From Laetiporus sulphureus 93-53 (lineage: Eukaryota > Basidiomycota > Agaricomycetes > Polyporales > Laetiporaceae): 64,000 nt of DNA. The stretch covers positions 269,820 through 333,819 of the forward strand of contig NW_024468547.1 of assembly GCF_001632365.1 (NCBI RefSeq), written 5' to 3'. This document shows, piece after piece, positions 1 through 11,465 of this stretch (position 1 is the stretch's first letter; the number at the start of each line of letters is the position of its first letter). A model generated the notes under the pieces. The model ran no database searches, was not told the origin of the DNA, and saw only the letters and a program-made list of their open reading frames with translations. Made by a program: the position numbers and the translations under genes.

Positions 1-883
1 CAGGTACTGACCATTTCCCAAATCCATAATCACCGCGCGGAGAGGCGTGTCCGCGAATGCGGGATCCTGACTCCGCAGGTAGTCAATGACCGAAATCGGG
101 GGTACCAGATACGGCGGGAGAGCCTCGAGGTGCGCTGGAGGTGCGGTTGGGAGGATGACAGTGCACTCTGGGTTGCCAAAGTAGTCCAGGATCGAGCCCG
201 GCGAGTGTTCGTCGAGCGTGGGCAGGGCAATGCCGACATTCCCTGAGTGGAGATCTAGGTAGTCGCGTCAGCAGTGTGCCGTTGGCCGAATCCCAATCAG
301 CGACTCCGCAGACCTCCATGCACGATCCCATGCCGATGCAGCGCCGCGAGCCCACACGCGATCTGGCGACAGAGCATCCGAGCATGCTTACGCCCCTGAG
401 ACGATTGCGCCACATTGAAGAGGTTCCCGAGCACATCGCGCACGAGTACCGTGTACACGCCATTGGGGCCGTGCAGCGAGAAATTGTCGCGCAGCCGCAG
501 CACGTTCTGCGTCTCGTCGCCGACCGGGATGCGGCTGAAGATATCAAGCTCGTGTCGAGGATCGGCCTCGGCGGCGCAGATCTTGAAGGCGACATAACGT
601 TGACTGCGGTGTGCGCGGTGAATGAGATGTAAATGCAGAGGGCAGACTTGACTCACGACGGTGCATGGAGTGCCTCGGCCAGCCATACTGTCGCAAACGA
701 GCTGTGGCCGAGCTTGTGCAGGATGCGGTATTGTCGCGCGGGACTCGAGTCTGAATTAACCAGAGGAGGAAACACGACATCGCCAAGGCGAATGGGATGA
801 AAGCCCCCAGTGGTGTATCGTCGGATATCTTCCACGTCATCATCTGCATCCCAGTACAAGGAGAGCTGCATCGTGGCTGCCAA
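1..883 (-). CDS. SRPK-like serine/threonine kinase K1 (3' end off window)
   Basis: Minus-strand paralogue of the three kinases at 44-53 kb. Coding exons read 883-657, 603-314 and 254-12; the donor at 11 leads into sequence beyond the left edge, so the activation segment and C-lobe are missing. The N-terminus has the SRPK-type entry (GGFHPIRLGD, then YRILHKLG and FATVWLAE). The ATP lysine is in YVAFKICAAEA. The catalytic loop HGDLHSGN is rebuilt across the intron between exons 2 and 3, and exon 3 ends in the SRPK-type DLGN in place of DFG. Exons 2 and 3 are 290 and 243 nt, as in K2. Members of the SRPK family phosphorylate Arg-Ser-rich proteins such as splicing factors; the substrate here is unknown. 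It is inverted and more than 40 kb from its relatives. Confidence 0.85.
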
Positions 884-1808
884 AAATATTTACCTAAGCC
901 CCTGCGGAAAAGACACGGCTTTCCTGTTTTATCCGTGCTGAAAAATGTCGCACAAGCATGCACAGCACTGGCTGCAGAGTGTGGGGAGTTACAATAATTT
1001 TGCGAGAGCTATCCCAGCAACCGCCACCATCTCTTGGGCGTCTATCACTAATATGGTGACGCTCAGCCGCTGAGTGACTGGCATTGTGACTCAAATAGTA
1101 CTCACTGTGACTCAGGCCGTCAGCTCATTGTACAAACAGCAACCACCCTTTTCACCGTTTGGGACATACAGCACACAGAGCTCTGCGTGCACCAGGGAAC
1201 ACCTCGCCACCACAGCGACCAAGGACATTCTCAGCACATCGCGACCAGTAATCAGCGGTGGTGACTTCCGAAACGCAGACTCGAGAACTGGGTTTACCCT
1301 GAATCTTCAATGAGTGTTGCGCGGTTGTTCAGCAGTTTTGATGCATTCTTGTTCATCATAAGAGGAAACATACGTGATGAGCATTCGCTGATTAGCAAAT
1401 CCTCCCCTCAATCGACGACAACCGCTGTGACGAATAGGCGCGCTCGACCTGAGGCCTGAATGCATGATGCGTCGATAAATTACTTAGCTCGCATAACAGT
1501 AGAGCAAAATTACAGAGCTGCTCAGGCGCCATTCGATACTTTGAGGAGGTTGCAACGATCACCTCTTGACTCGACTTATCAGTACTTCCTGTAGCAGAAC
1601 AAACAGTCGACATATCGAGCTATTGGTGAACAGACCACAGCTAGCATCACAAGATGATCACGCATCCAGATAGAGACACAAAGAGCTCGCCACGGGGCAG
1701 GTCTTTGCGCAAGCCAAAGAACCTGATGCGTGCGAGCGGCGACCATTGATCATTGACAATGTAAGATATACATGACGATGATTGTAATTTTTGCACTGAT
1801 CTGAACGA
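884..1808. other. Intergenic, no gene recognised
   Basis: Between the divergent-side flank of kinase K1 and the 3' end of RPS14. Only short ORFs without recognisable domains or a plausible exon chain. It must hold the K1 promoter and the RPS14 3' end. Confidence 0.5.
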
Positions 1809-2499
1809 TCAGAGACGGCGACCACGGCGACCACCCTAGAACACAGGAACATGTCAACGACCTTCCATAAAAACCTCAAATGGGAGAAAGCTCACCTTGC
1901 GCCTAGTGGAGTCGGTGGGGATGGGGGTCACGTCCTCAATGCGGCCGATGCGCATGCCAGCACGAGCGAGCGCACGGAGGGCGCTCTGCGCACCAGGGCC
2001 AGGAGTCTTGGTGCCAGTACCGCCAGTGGCACGGAGCTTGACGTGCAATGCAGTGATGCCGATCTCGCGGCACCGCGTAGCTGCATCCTGCGCGGCCAAC
2101 ATGGCAGCATACGGCGAAGATTCGTCACGGTCGGCCTTGACCTTCATACCGCCTATAAGATGGCCGTTACATTGTGTGAACCTAGCATGCCATACACGAC
2201 AACGCCATTGATTGACGCACCAGTGACACGCGAGATGGTCTCACGGCCGGAGAGATCGGTGACATGGACGAAAGTGTCGTTGAACGACGCGTAGATGTGG
2301 GCAACGCCGAACACGAGCTCGCCTTCAGCAACCTGTGGGCCGAGCGAGACAGCACTCTCCTCCTTGGGCGCCTTGACCTTCTTGGGGGCCTGTAGACCAC
2401 ATCCGTGTGTGAGCCGGCCAATCCATCATTCTACACCGCGAAACGGCCTGAGACGCAGCAACGCAGGCTGCTAGGGATCCATTGCGGCGTACATACCAT
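1809..2499 (-). CDS. RPS14: 40S ribosomal protein S14 (uS11)
   Basis: Small-subunit ribosomal protein uS11, which binds the 18S rRNA platform near the mRNA exit and is needed for late 40S maturation. Four coding exons on the minus strand: 2499-2497, 2389-2221, 2152-1896 and 1835-1809, giving 151 residues, the normal eukaryotic length. Hallmarks are [37 protein letters not shown], the RATGGT...TKTPGPG segment, [17 protein letters not shown] and the basic tail GGRRGRRL. The first coding exon is just the ATG, followed by GTATGT; the last exon supplies only the final eight residues. All splice sites are GT-AG and all phases agree. The gene is intact and single in this window. Confidence 0.97.
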
Positions 2500-4908
2500 G
2501 TCTGTGGGGTGTTGGGTGTCTTGAAGGGACTTGAAGAGGAGGTGGAGGACGATCAACACAACGTCGGCTTTCGAGCGTGACTAGTGACGCGTTATGGGTA
2601 TGACCGTGAGCGGGCGCTAAACCGTCTCATCCCTCTTTCCGTTACGCTATTGAGAAAGTAACTATAGGAAAGGGTGAACATCGTATGTCGCTGGGACCAG
2701 TTATTTTTCTGAATGCCAGCCTGTGGACTGCTGAGATGCAACCGTAAAACATTCCAGCTTAGAGTAAGGTGACGTGACCCTGCAGTGCCATTACATTGAC
2801 GCAGTTTGCTGCTGAAGCAAATATTTGTCTAGCGGTGCATGGTCTAGGATTTCTATATCGTACCATTGAATTGGACTCGATGTTGATTGAAGGACTCGAT
2901 GTTGATTGTATTAATATTGAAACGAAAGGTACATACCTCTTCCCGCACAGGCCTGCTTTATCTCGCGAATGAACGTAACTTGACGGTATCAACGATCATC
3001 TGGCTAATAGATGTCATGTTCAATCCTTCGTTGCAGAGGGATTGAATACTCTTCTACTTGTTCCTGAGGGTCACACAGGCAATCCAAGGCGATAAACGTG
3101 GCATCTAGTCCGTCCTTGTCTCTCACTAGTCTGACCGATCTAGACAGTCGCTTTTTTCGACTCCTTCCGGCGCCCTCTCAATGCTATGCTGGCTCCTCTG
3201 CACTGCACGACATAGATATAGAAAATGCCTCTATTGCTCTCAGCCTCATACGGCTGTGTCACTGCGTACAATGAACTTGTCGATGGACTATTGCAGTATC
3301 TTGCTCAAATCATCTAAACCGGAGACGGATATACATCACTTTATGCTGTAGAAAACGAGCGCTTTGTTTGCGACCTGTCAGTATGACTGTAGGGAATAAC
3401 CTGCGGGGCGCATGAACGCAGGCACGAAAAAGCGCTGCGTCCAGGTGTGTACGTGTGCTTTATGTCTTGTTATCTGAGCACATCATTGGAATTTTTATTC
3501 GGATTGTCTTGATTTTCTCGCTCGCTCTTGCTATCCACAGTATGGCGCTTCGCCGTATGCTCTGGGCACGCTGCACGTAAATCGGAAAAGAGGACCTCGA
3601 GCAGCTTGCTGTGTCGGATACAGCTGTTACGCATACGTTCTGGCACGCTCCGCTTGGTACGTCGGATGGCTATCTTCCACCCGGTTCCGCAAGTTTGCTC
3701 CGGTGAGCAACGGGACCGAGCTTCACATGTATTCGAGCTGTGTCCATTCCTACGCCTGCTTCCTTGCTATCAGCATATAGCTTCCCAAGCCTAGACTTTA
3801 CCACAAGAGTTGCTTCATCAAGAGCATATCACAACTCTGGACCAATCGCGTCTCGTTTCTAGGGCTAGAATGTTACAGGTATCATTCTAATTAAACGAAT
3901 GTGATACCTGGCTGATGTTGATATACAGCAGGCTTGAAGATCACTTCCATCTATCATGATGTTTGATACAACACGTCAGACGGGAGAAGTGGTATCATTC
4001 TTTCCGCACAACATTCGCTTCTGCTCTCAATAAAAATCAATGTGGCTTTTTATCGTCGAAACCCCTACTTCATATTCCCTTCGATATACAAATAGAAGCT
4101 CGCTTAATGTACTCATCATGGATGGTGACTGGCATTGTCAGTTCATGTGGCTGTGCGGCAGATGCGGGCCCTCCGGGCGTTTGGCAGTAGCTTGGTTGTG
4201 TAATGCGCCTTCCACCACTGTCGAACATACCACAGATTTGGCGGATGATTTCCATCTATCGTACATCCGAAAGCCACAATCCGTGGACGTTGGGCGCGAG
4301 ACACTGCGACTACGTTACCGCATGCGTACTCCATGCCTGTGCCGGTGCACCGCATATAGGTTCTCTTGTCCTTCTTTCTGTCACTAATTCAACGAAGGAT
4401 CGGTCTTGCTTATGTATCGCCGATTACAGCTGATGTTCTATTGTTCTAGGCATAAAGAATCCGTGTCTTGTGCCCTGTTCACGATAACACTTATCATGGA
4501 CAAGACATTGCAACGTGCGTGAGCATCGGAATACAACGCACCCTAAATGCCGACGCGGACATCTCTGTAGTAGGAAATCACGCCTAGTCAAGACTTCGGT
4601 ATTGCTTGCTTGAGGCTTTATCTCCGAAAGACATCATTCATACACGAAGTACACGGGGCTGTCCAGAATAAGATGCCAGACGGCCCCTGTTTCATTTTGC
4701 TGATGGCCGCCCATATTTCTTTACAAATAATGCATCATTGGAACCAGACGATGCATGATGCATCATCGACAAGTGTTTTCATGCAAACTCTACTCGTCTT
4801 GATATGTCTTGACTTCTCGGTGTGTGGTCAACTTTGTAGACATAGGTTCGGGCTATATAGCGGAAGGACGGACTCGGTAGCTTCTTAGCATAATCCCCCA
4901 GCTCGGCG
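2500..4908. other. Gene-poor stretch
   Basis: About 2.4 kb upstream of RPS14 and of the first DUF6534 gene. No ORF over about 115 codons and none with a recognisable motif or a coherent exon chain. It contains a direct duplication of a 17-mer at 2873-2908. The RPS14 promoter must lie near 2500-2650. Confidence 0.5.
2873..2908. repeat. Direct duplication of a 17-mer
   Basis: GGACTCGATGTTGATTG occurs at 2873-2889 and again at 2892-2908, separated by two A residues. It looks like a small recent local duplication in non-coding DNA. Confidence 0.9.
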
Positions 4909-6929
4909 ATGGCTGACAGCACCTTTCATTTTGACGTTGGCAACACCCTTGGAGCAATCTTCATAGGTATGATATCGTCTCATCTCACGGATAAACGATA
5001 TCATTAACTCATTGCATAGGAAACATCGTTGTGGCCATGTAAGATTGCCACCATTGCTGGCCAATGTACTGGAGACTTACATCATACAGATTCTACGGTG
5101 TTACCAGTGTGCAAACGTTCATCTACTATAAGCGGAACGAGGGAGATTCATGGATTCTGAAGCATCTTGTATGTCCAGTGGCAGAATACGCTTACGAAAC
5201 TGACAGGTTTGTACTTTCAGGTCTTTTGTCTCTGGTGAGATTATTGTCACCACTACAGTTTGGCGAAGTGACACCTATTATGCCGCGACCTAGGATTCTA
5301 GACGGCCTTCACTTAGCATTCATCACGTATGCGGTGTACGTTTATGCGGTCCGTGATTTTGGGAATGTATTGGCGATGATCACGCCGACCTGGTGAGTGG
5401 CCGTCGGACTCTTCTTTTTGCAAACATTGAATTATCGTGGACAGGGGCCTGATGGTTCGTATCGTCTGTTGACATTCGTCGTGTTCATGCTCAATTTCTC
5501 GCACTAATTAGGCTCAAGTTGTTGCAACCGTGAGTGTACTCAGATCCTACTCATTTCATATGATATATTCCTCCGTTTCTAGGGCTTTAGTGACGTGATA
5601 ATAAGAGGGTAACATACAAGTCTTTGTGATGTTAACAACGGCCTGATCGCTCCTTCCCGCTACAGCATATTCTGCCATCGTGTATGGAGACGTGAGATTG
5701 CATTCCTCGTAGACTTGAAGCCTTCACTCACAGCCTTTTCAAGTCAGCTCCAGAACCGCCATGAACTGGGCCGTGATCACTATCATTGTAAGTCACCATC
5801 TGACTCGGATTCATGCTTGTTAATGATGAAGATCAGATCGCTAGTTCGCTTCTCGCCTTTGGTGAGCTGGACCGGAATACCTTTTGTTTCTGTATGTCTG
5901 CTCATATGAGACCCTTTTACGCGTTAGTCATGAGCCTTGGTGAGTCTCACAGAATTTAAATAATGACAGAAAACATTTATGCGTGGATAACAGTATTCAG
6001 CGTAAAATTGTAGGCTTCACCGAACGTCGCTCCCCATTCATCGACTGTATGATTTGATCGAACAGGTACACCGTGGATACGTACTTTGAGTTGTCAAAGA
6101 TCCCTGTAAGCTCGTTTCACTCCCGGATCTCGCCATGTGCTTAACGCATTCCGTAGTGGGTAATTTATGTCGGCCTCGCAGCATGTGTTGTTGCGGATGT
6201 ATTTATCGCTGGTGCGCTTTGTTATCAATTGGCCATGCGTCGTACAAGGTTCCAGAGGTTCGTCGGATATATTTCCTACCCGACCACAGCAATGCTGACA
6301 TACTTACTCAGGAACAATTCGGTTATACGTACTCTGATGCTGTACAGCATCAATACGGGCCTCTTTACCAGGTATGATCAATGTCTTGCATAGCATCGTG
6401 AGCTGAATGACGATGCAGCATGTGCGAGCTTGGGTGTCTCATAACAGTAAATCAGTGTTCGATTTAACTCTTTGTCTTATCAGTTGATGTTCTGTCCGTA
6501 AGTATGCGGCATCTCCAACTAATTTTATATTCATGGGATTCTACTTTGTGCTGACTAAACGTGAGTCTTCTTACAATCTTTTGTCGGATTCTCATCCATG
6601 GCACTGATTTCTTGGTATTCCAGTGTTTCTCAATTCGCTATTGGCGACTTTGAACGCAAGACAAAGCCTGCGTCAGGCAATGACGGGAGAGGTCGTGACG
6701 ATACCGTTGTCGCATACTCCAGGCACTGCCGCGACCGTCAGCGGATCAGAAGGCGACAGAGATGCAGATATATACGACGTAAGGCATATTGATCTTCATA
6801 GTGTTGTGTATTTACCGTGCTTAGGTTTCGAGGATTCACGTGCATGCCACGACCGAGATAAAGACGGATTCAATCCTGGAAAGGTCCGCACTATTGAATT
6901 CAATTCATCGCTGTCAGTACTGGTGCTAA
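4909..6929 (+). CDS. DUF6534-family multi-pass membrane protein, copy 1
   Basis: Agaricomycete-type integral membrane protein of unknown function (DUF6534 by recognition of the family pattern). Exons I could fix: 4909-4966, 5020-5038, 5090-5168, 5221-5234, 5294-5392, 5445-5454, 5512-5529, 5583-5608, 5666-5691, then further exons through about 6790 and a last exon ending at 6929. Family landmarks in order: NTLGAIFIG, FYGVTSVQTFIYYKR, VFCLWILDGLHLAFIT, GIFCHRVWR, ADVFIAGALCYQLAMRR, NSVIRTLMLYSINTGLFT, NFIFMGFYFVLTK and LNSLLATLNARQSLR, the usual start of the cytosolic tail. The start is the first ATG; its distance to NTLG equals that in copy 2. Middle exons after 5691 and the exact C-terminus are less certain. 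It is the direct-orientation paralogue of the gene at 9422. Confidence 0.85.
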
Positions 6930-9421
6930 TTGTACAGTAGAGCGTACACTTAAAGTTCCAAAGACAACACCGTATGTCATGGGGAAAAGGAAGATACTTT
7001 CAAGTTTCAACCGTCGTTTCGATAATGTCCCGTTTTGCTATGACTATAACTTGTTTCGTTTATGCCGGAGGTCAGATGTTGGGAGGCTATCCATTCCGGT
7101 TTCTATGTATAATACGAATTGTGGCTTCGAAAACTGTATTGATGCTTATTCCTGCCTACAGAGCAGATATGCTACGGATCTTTGTGTTGTGCGATTCATT
7201 GCGATTACAGCCTCGCCGAATGTATCACCGCGGATACGAGCATCTCTGCTGCACTGTGCTGCTTGCTAGCAATACGTCGTGCGAGAACCTACAGGCTCGT
7301 GTCGTACAATATTCAAGCCTTGCAGAATACGTCAAGACTTTGTTGAGAAGCCACTTCAACGACCATGCATGTCACAGAAGGTCGAAACTTGCATGATGCT
7401 TCTATAATTTGCACCGCAAACAAGCTGTTCTCTATACTCTGTACGACATACGAATAAGTAGGTCACAAACGCCACAGCCGGCGGCTCGTCGGATAGGGTA
7501 CTGTTAGAGTGGCGACTCGGCGATCTCCGAAGGTCTCAACCGTTGTTGACGTTGAGCGTCTGAACAGCCTGCATCGCTTATTTTACCATGGACGAAGACA
7601 ATACCGCTCCAAATGATTGTCATTGATGATACAGCGGAAGAGGTGAGCGTGAACTTATGATGCATGCGCATGCGAATCTCTCGATGTACAAGGCCTCACG
7701 TATCACTGAGCTTCTACATTTTGCTGCTGATGATAGCACCGTAAGCATTTAAGTAAGTGTGAAGGTCCTCCGAGATGCGGTCTTTCGTTGTTGCACTTTC
7801 GATCTCTGCACATGTCTACTGCGTTAGAACCGCTTTTCTCGTTCTATGCTGCTACGGGTCTCGGAATCATTGCCTCAGTGTTTCTGCGGGGTTTTCCACT
7901 CAAAGCGAACATTGGCTGGTAGTTCTCATCGCTCCTCCGTCTTGTCGACATGCTGTTGTTCTGCTTGTTACCAAGGCATGAACTCTTTCATAATTTCTCG
8001 CTTCATCTGGCATAGCTTCCTGCTTCACAGGACTGCAGCATGCTGGCATCCCTAATGAATGACATAACGTCTCCAAGATATTTGTGCCTTCTGTTACCGT
8101 TTTGGACCTCCCTGCTCCCACTGGAGTAAACTCCTGAGATTAATCGCATGTTTCCCAGGCCATCATGCCTGCACAGTATTTGTCAATCACATCTCCGGTG
8201 ATTGATCGACCCCCTCTTCTCCACTAGAATTGTATTGTCAATCATGAAAGCTGTTTCACCCGTTACAGGAGAAATTTCGGAACTTGGGGGTCACTTTAAT
8301 TACTCAATCTGCACTGAAATTGACGGCGGTCGTGACTTGATGGTGTCAGCGCCGTGGTACACGGTGAGAGGCTGTCATATAGCTATTTTTAATGTCTACT
8401 TCACACACGTTTTCGATAGTTAGGTTCAAGACCACTTGCTATCAATGCAGTTCATAAGTCTCTCATAGCTTATCGTAATTGCCTCAACTCGTATATGTCA
8501 ACACACGGACTGACAATAGGTCTGTTCTAGAATCAGGACGCGAGCCGTGGCTGGATTTTATTTGATCTCATGCACCACATACTCTATGGAAGATGTATGA
8601 ATTGCCTTTCTTACGATTATCAAAAAGCTGACAGTTGCCACTCGTCAGATTACATTCGGTGAGCAAGACCGTGTTTTGTCTCCGAGCTGCCCGAATTAAA
8701 CATTGTTCGGGTAATGGTATCGCTCGCTGCGATGAACCAGCACTCTTGGCAGATGCAACCGAGATGTCGATCATCGGACGCTACGCTGTGCGTAAGCGAA
8801 GCCCGATGACATCGTTCACGGATTTTCCCACTGGAAGTAACGTACATTGCCAATTCGTAGTCTCACCATTTCTTTGCAGATGTTCAGATACCAGATCATC
8901 AACCTAATTCTGTCTATCGTGTGTCCACAGTTTGGCTTCAAAGAGGGACCAAGTGTCACAACAGAACATGCATCTCATATGGTACGCTGTGCATTCTGGT
9001 GCATATGGGATGAGGGCATCCTCTATGGAATGGAAATAGCTCTTCTTGATGATCACAAGACGTGCAGCGCCCCGAAATCATGATTCGTTGGTTGACAGAT
9101 TGACGGTAGCATGTTATTGAACGCCGTCAGCGCCGCTGTCTGTGGTAGGTGCTTGAAAAGCCCATATTCGGTGTTCTTGTCAGTGATATCGGGGCATCCT
9201 GCCCGTGGAATTGAGGCGACACAGCTGGAATGTACATCCGCCGAGGCTGGATGCGTTTGAACGTGCGAACGGCACTTTCGGGAGATGGCCACAGGACTGT
9301 TGCTGACTGTGCATTCCCAGCGACTTTGCTCGCACCGTATACATAAGCAGATTGCGCCATGGGATATAATGTGAGTTGTCTTCCCCGTGGAGGTCGTACT
9401 GAAATGGCGGCGCAATTGTCC
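6930..9421. other. Spacer between the two DUF6534 genes
   Basis: About 2.5 kb without an assignable gene. A short reading frame from 7812 begins with a hydrophobic stretch (FSFYAATGLGIIASVFL), resembling the N-terminal anchor of some fungal membrane enzymes, but no downstream exon chain or signature motif could be built. It may be a decayed gene. Confidence 0.4.
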
Positions 9422-11465
9422 ATGACTGAAGAGAGCCAGCTCTTCCCGCGCAATGCCACTCTCGGAGCAGCATACCTTGGTACGTTCAGTTCAAGCCTGC
9501 GATATTGGCGCATTGCACTGATAGAGACCCTCAGGGACAATTGCGGCATCCATGCAAGTGCTTTCTGAGACCCCTTGATGGCCTGACTGTGATGACCCCG
9601 CAGCATAGACTCTATGGCGTAACCAACCTCCAGGCATTCGTCTACTACAAGCGACCCTCCCATGACCCATACTATATCAGATGGCTAGTACGTCGTTCGT
9701 TTCCACGCTTTACAACCTATACAGGATTAACGAGGCTATTCGCAACCACGTAGGTCTTCTTTCTATGGTCAGACACTTCGAGAGCGAGACTTCCATTCAT
9801 CTTAACCAACGTCGAGGCACTAGGGTACTCGACGGGTTACACCTTGCTTTCATCATTCATGCATCATACAGCTACACAATTACGGACTACATGAATGCCG
9901 CTGCACTTATGACACCATTATGGTAACCATTTCGAGTTATGTCACGGTCTCCTGTGCTGATTTCTGTGCATCGCAACAGGTGCATTGCAGTAAGAAAGAC
10001 ATTATAATTTCGTCCCGTTCGCTCATCATTATATTCAGTCTCATGTCTTCGTATCTGTGAGCGACCCTTTTCATATGCACGTCAGATACGGCTGACAGCA
10101 TAATCTCCAGAGTCTCAGCGATGCGATCGTGAGAGGGTGAGTATCTATTCCCGGTCATGGTAATGTGGAGTCATGCTTGACCATCAATTTCTCCCTCAGG
10201 ATGTTCTGTTGCAGAATATGGATGCGTAAGTGGAATGAATTGGCGAGTAAACTCCATGTGACTGGAAAATGTTCTTAGTCAGCGAACGAAAACTGTTGAT
10301 GACAAGCACAGTTGTACGTGCCTTATCCGATGCATGCGCTTCCTCTAAACTTGTTCCAGGCCTTCGTTTCTTTCATAACCCTCGGTACGTCTTTCAATCA
10401 TGCTTTCCACGGGCCAGCAGTAGGACTGATCTCAAGCGATTACCCCAGCCAGCGGTTGGGGTATGTGCAGAGTATCAGCTCCATGACCTCGTTTCATTAT
10501 TAATGGTGCACTCGGGATACGCGGCCGCAGCATTCTCCGTCTGGGGGTATGTCCATCTCGTTCTTTGGCTGTTGTAGTCAATTGAAGACTGTACATGAGG
10601 TCTCGTGCAAACAACTATTTCTTGAAACCAAAGGCGCTATCGGTAAGTGGAGTGCTCGCTAATTGTTGCTGCTATTTCAGACTTGGTGCTCACCTGTCCC
10701 TTTTCGTTCTCGAAGTATTTCCTATATCCTTACTTCATTTCCGGTGTCACGGCGGATGTCCTCATAACCGCATTTCTCTGCATTCTGCTACATCGCCAAC
10801 GCGGCAGTCTAGCCAGGTTAGTTTCTTGCACACGGCATGAGCTGCACGTTCATCTCTCTGCAGGACCAATTCCGTGGTCAATACGTTGATGCTATACAGC
10901 ATCAATACTGGTGTACTCAGCAGGTACGCTTGTTTCCTGCACGTTCCTGGGCCTGTCAAACACAGAATATAGTTTATGTGCCCTGCTTTGTCTGCTTCTG
11001 GTGAGTTCTGATTGTTCTTATCACAATATACCAACACTAATTCCGGTCAATAGTACACCCTTCTTCCGCAGAACAAGAAGTTCGCATTTATTGCTGTATA
11101 CTTCGTGCTGCCAAAGTGTACGTATCATTCCGAGGTGCGCTCAATCACGTGGCTGAACATTGGCAGTGCTTTTGAACTCCTTGCTCGCCTCACTCAATGC
11201 GAGAGATCATCTGAGAAAGATGAATGAAACTGGCGGTTTGGTTACCATGCCTCCACCTCGTATGGACCGTGACAGTGTGGTCATGCACGGCCTCGTTTGC
11301 CCTCAGGTATGCTACCTGATCATCAGAAACTTCCGGAGCACCGAACGATTGTATACTGCACAGTCCTTCGAGATCGACATGCAGACGACGATGGAAATGA
11401 AATCGGACAACATGTCTGATATAGCCTTGGTGAGATATTTTGAATCTGCCGTAGCGCATCGATGA
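9422..11465 (+). CDS. DUF6534-family multi-pass membrane protein, copy 2
   Basis: Paralogue of the gene at 4909. The first nine exons (9422-9479, 9535-9553, 9609-9687, 9754-9767, 9824-9922, 9980-9989, 10039-10056, 10111-10136, 10200-10225) match copy 1 in length exactly: 58, 19, 79, 14, 99, 10, 18, 26 and 26 nt. Landmarks: ATLGAAYLG, LYGVTNLQAFVYYKR, VLDGLHLAFIIHA, GMFCCRIWM, GVTADVLITAFLCILLH, NSVVNTLMLYSINTGVL, LLNSLLASLNARDHLRK. The intron at 9554-9608 begins GC rather than GT. The ATG at 9422 was chosen over the upstream in-frame ATG at 9404 because it gives the same 20-residue leader as copy 1. The C-terminal end at 11465 is the open-frame stop; a further tail intron cannot be excluded. 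Confidence 0.83.

Noticed and set aside
276..632. 118-codon plus-strand ORF opposite kinase K1
   Set aside because: It is the antisense shadow of a kinase exon; equivalent shadows appear opposite K2, K3 and K4.
9404..9421. Upstream in-frame ATG for DUF6534 copy 2
   Set aside because: The 9422 start gives exactly the exon length of copy 1.
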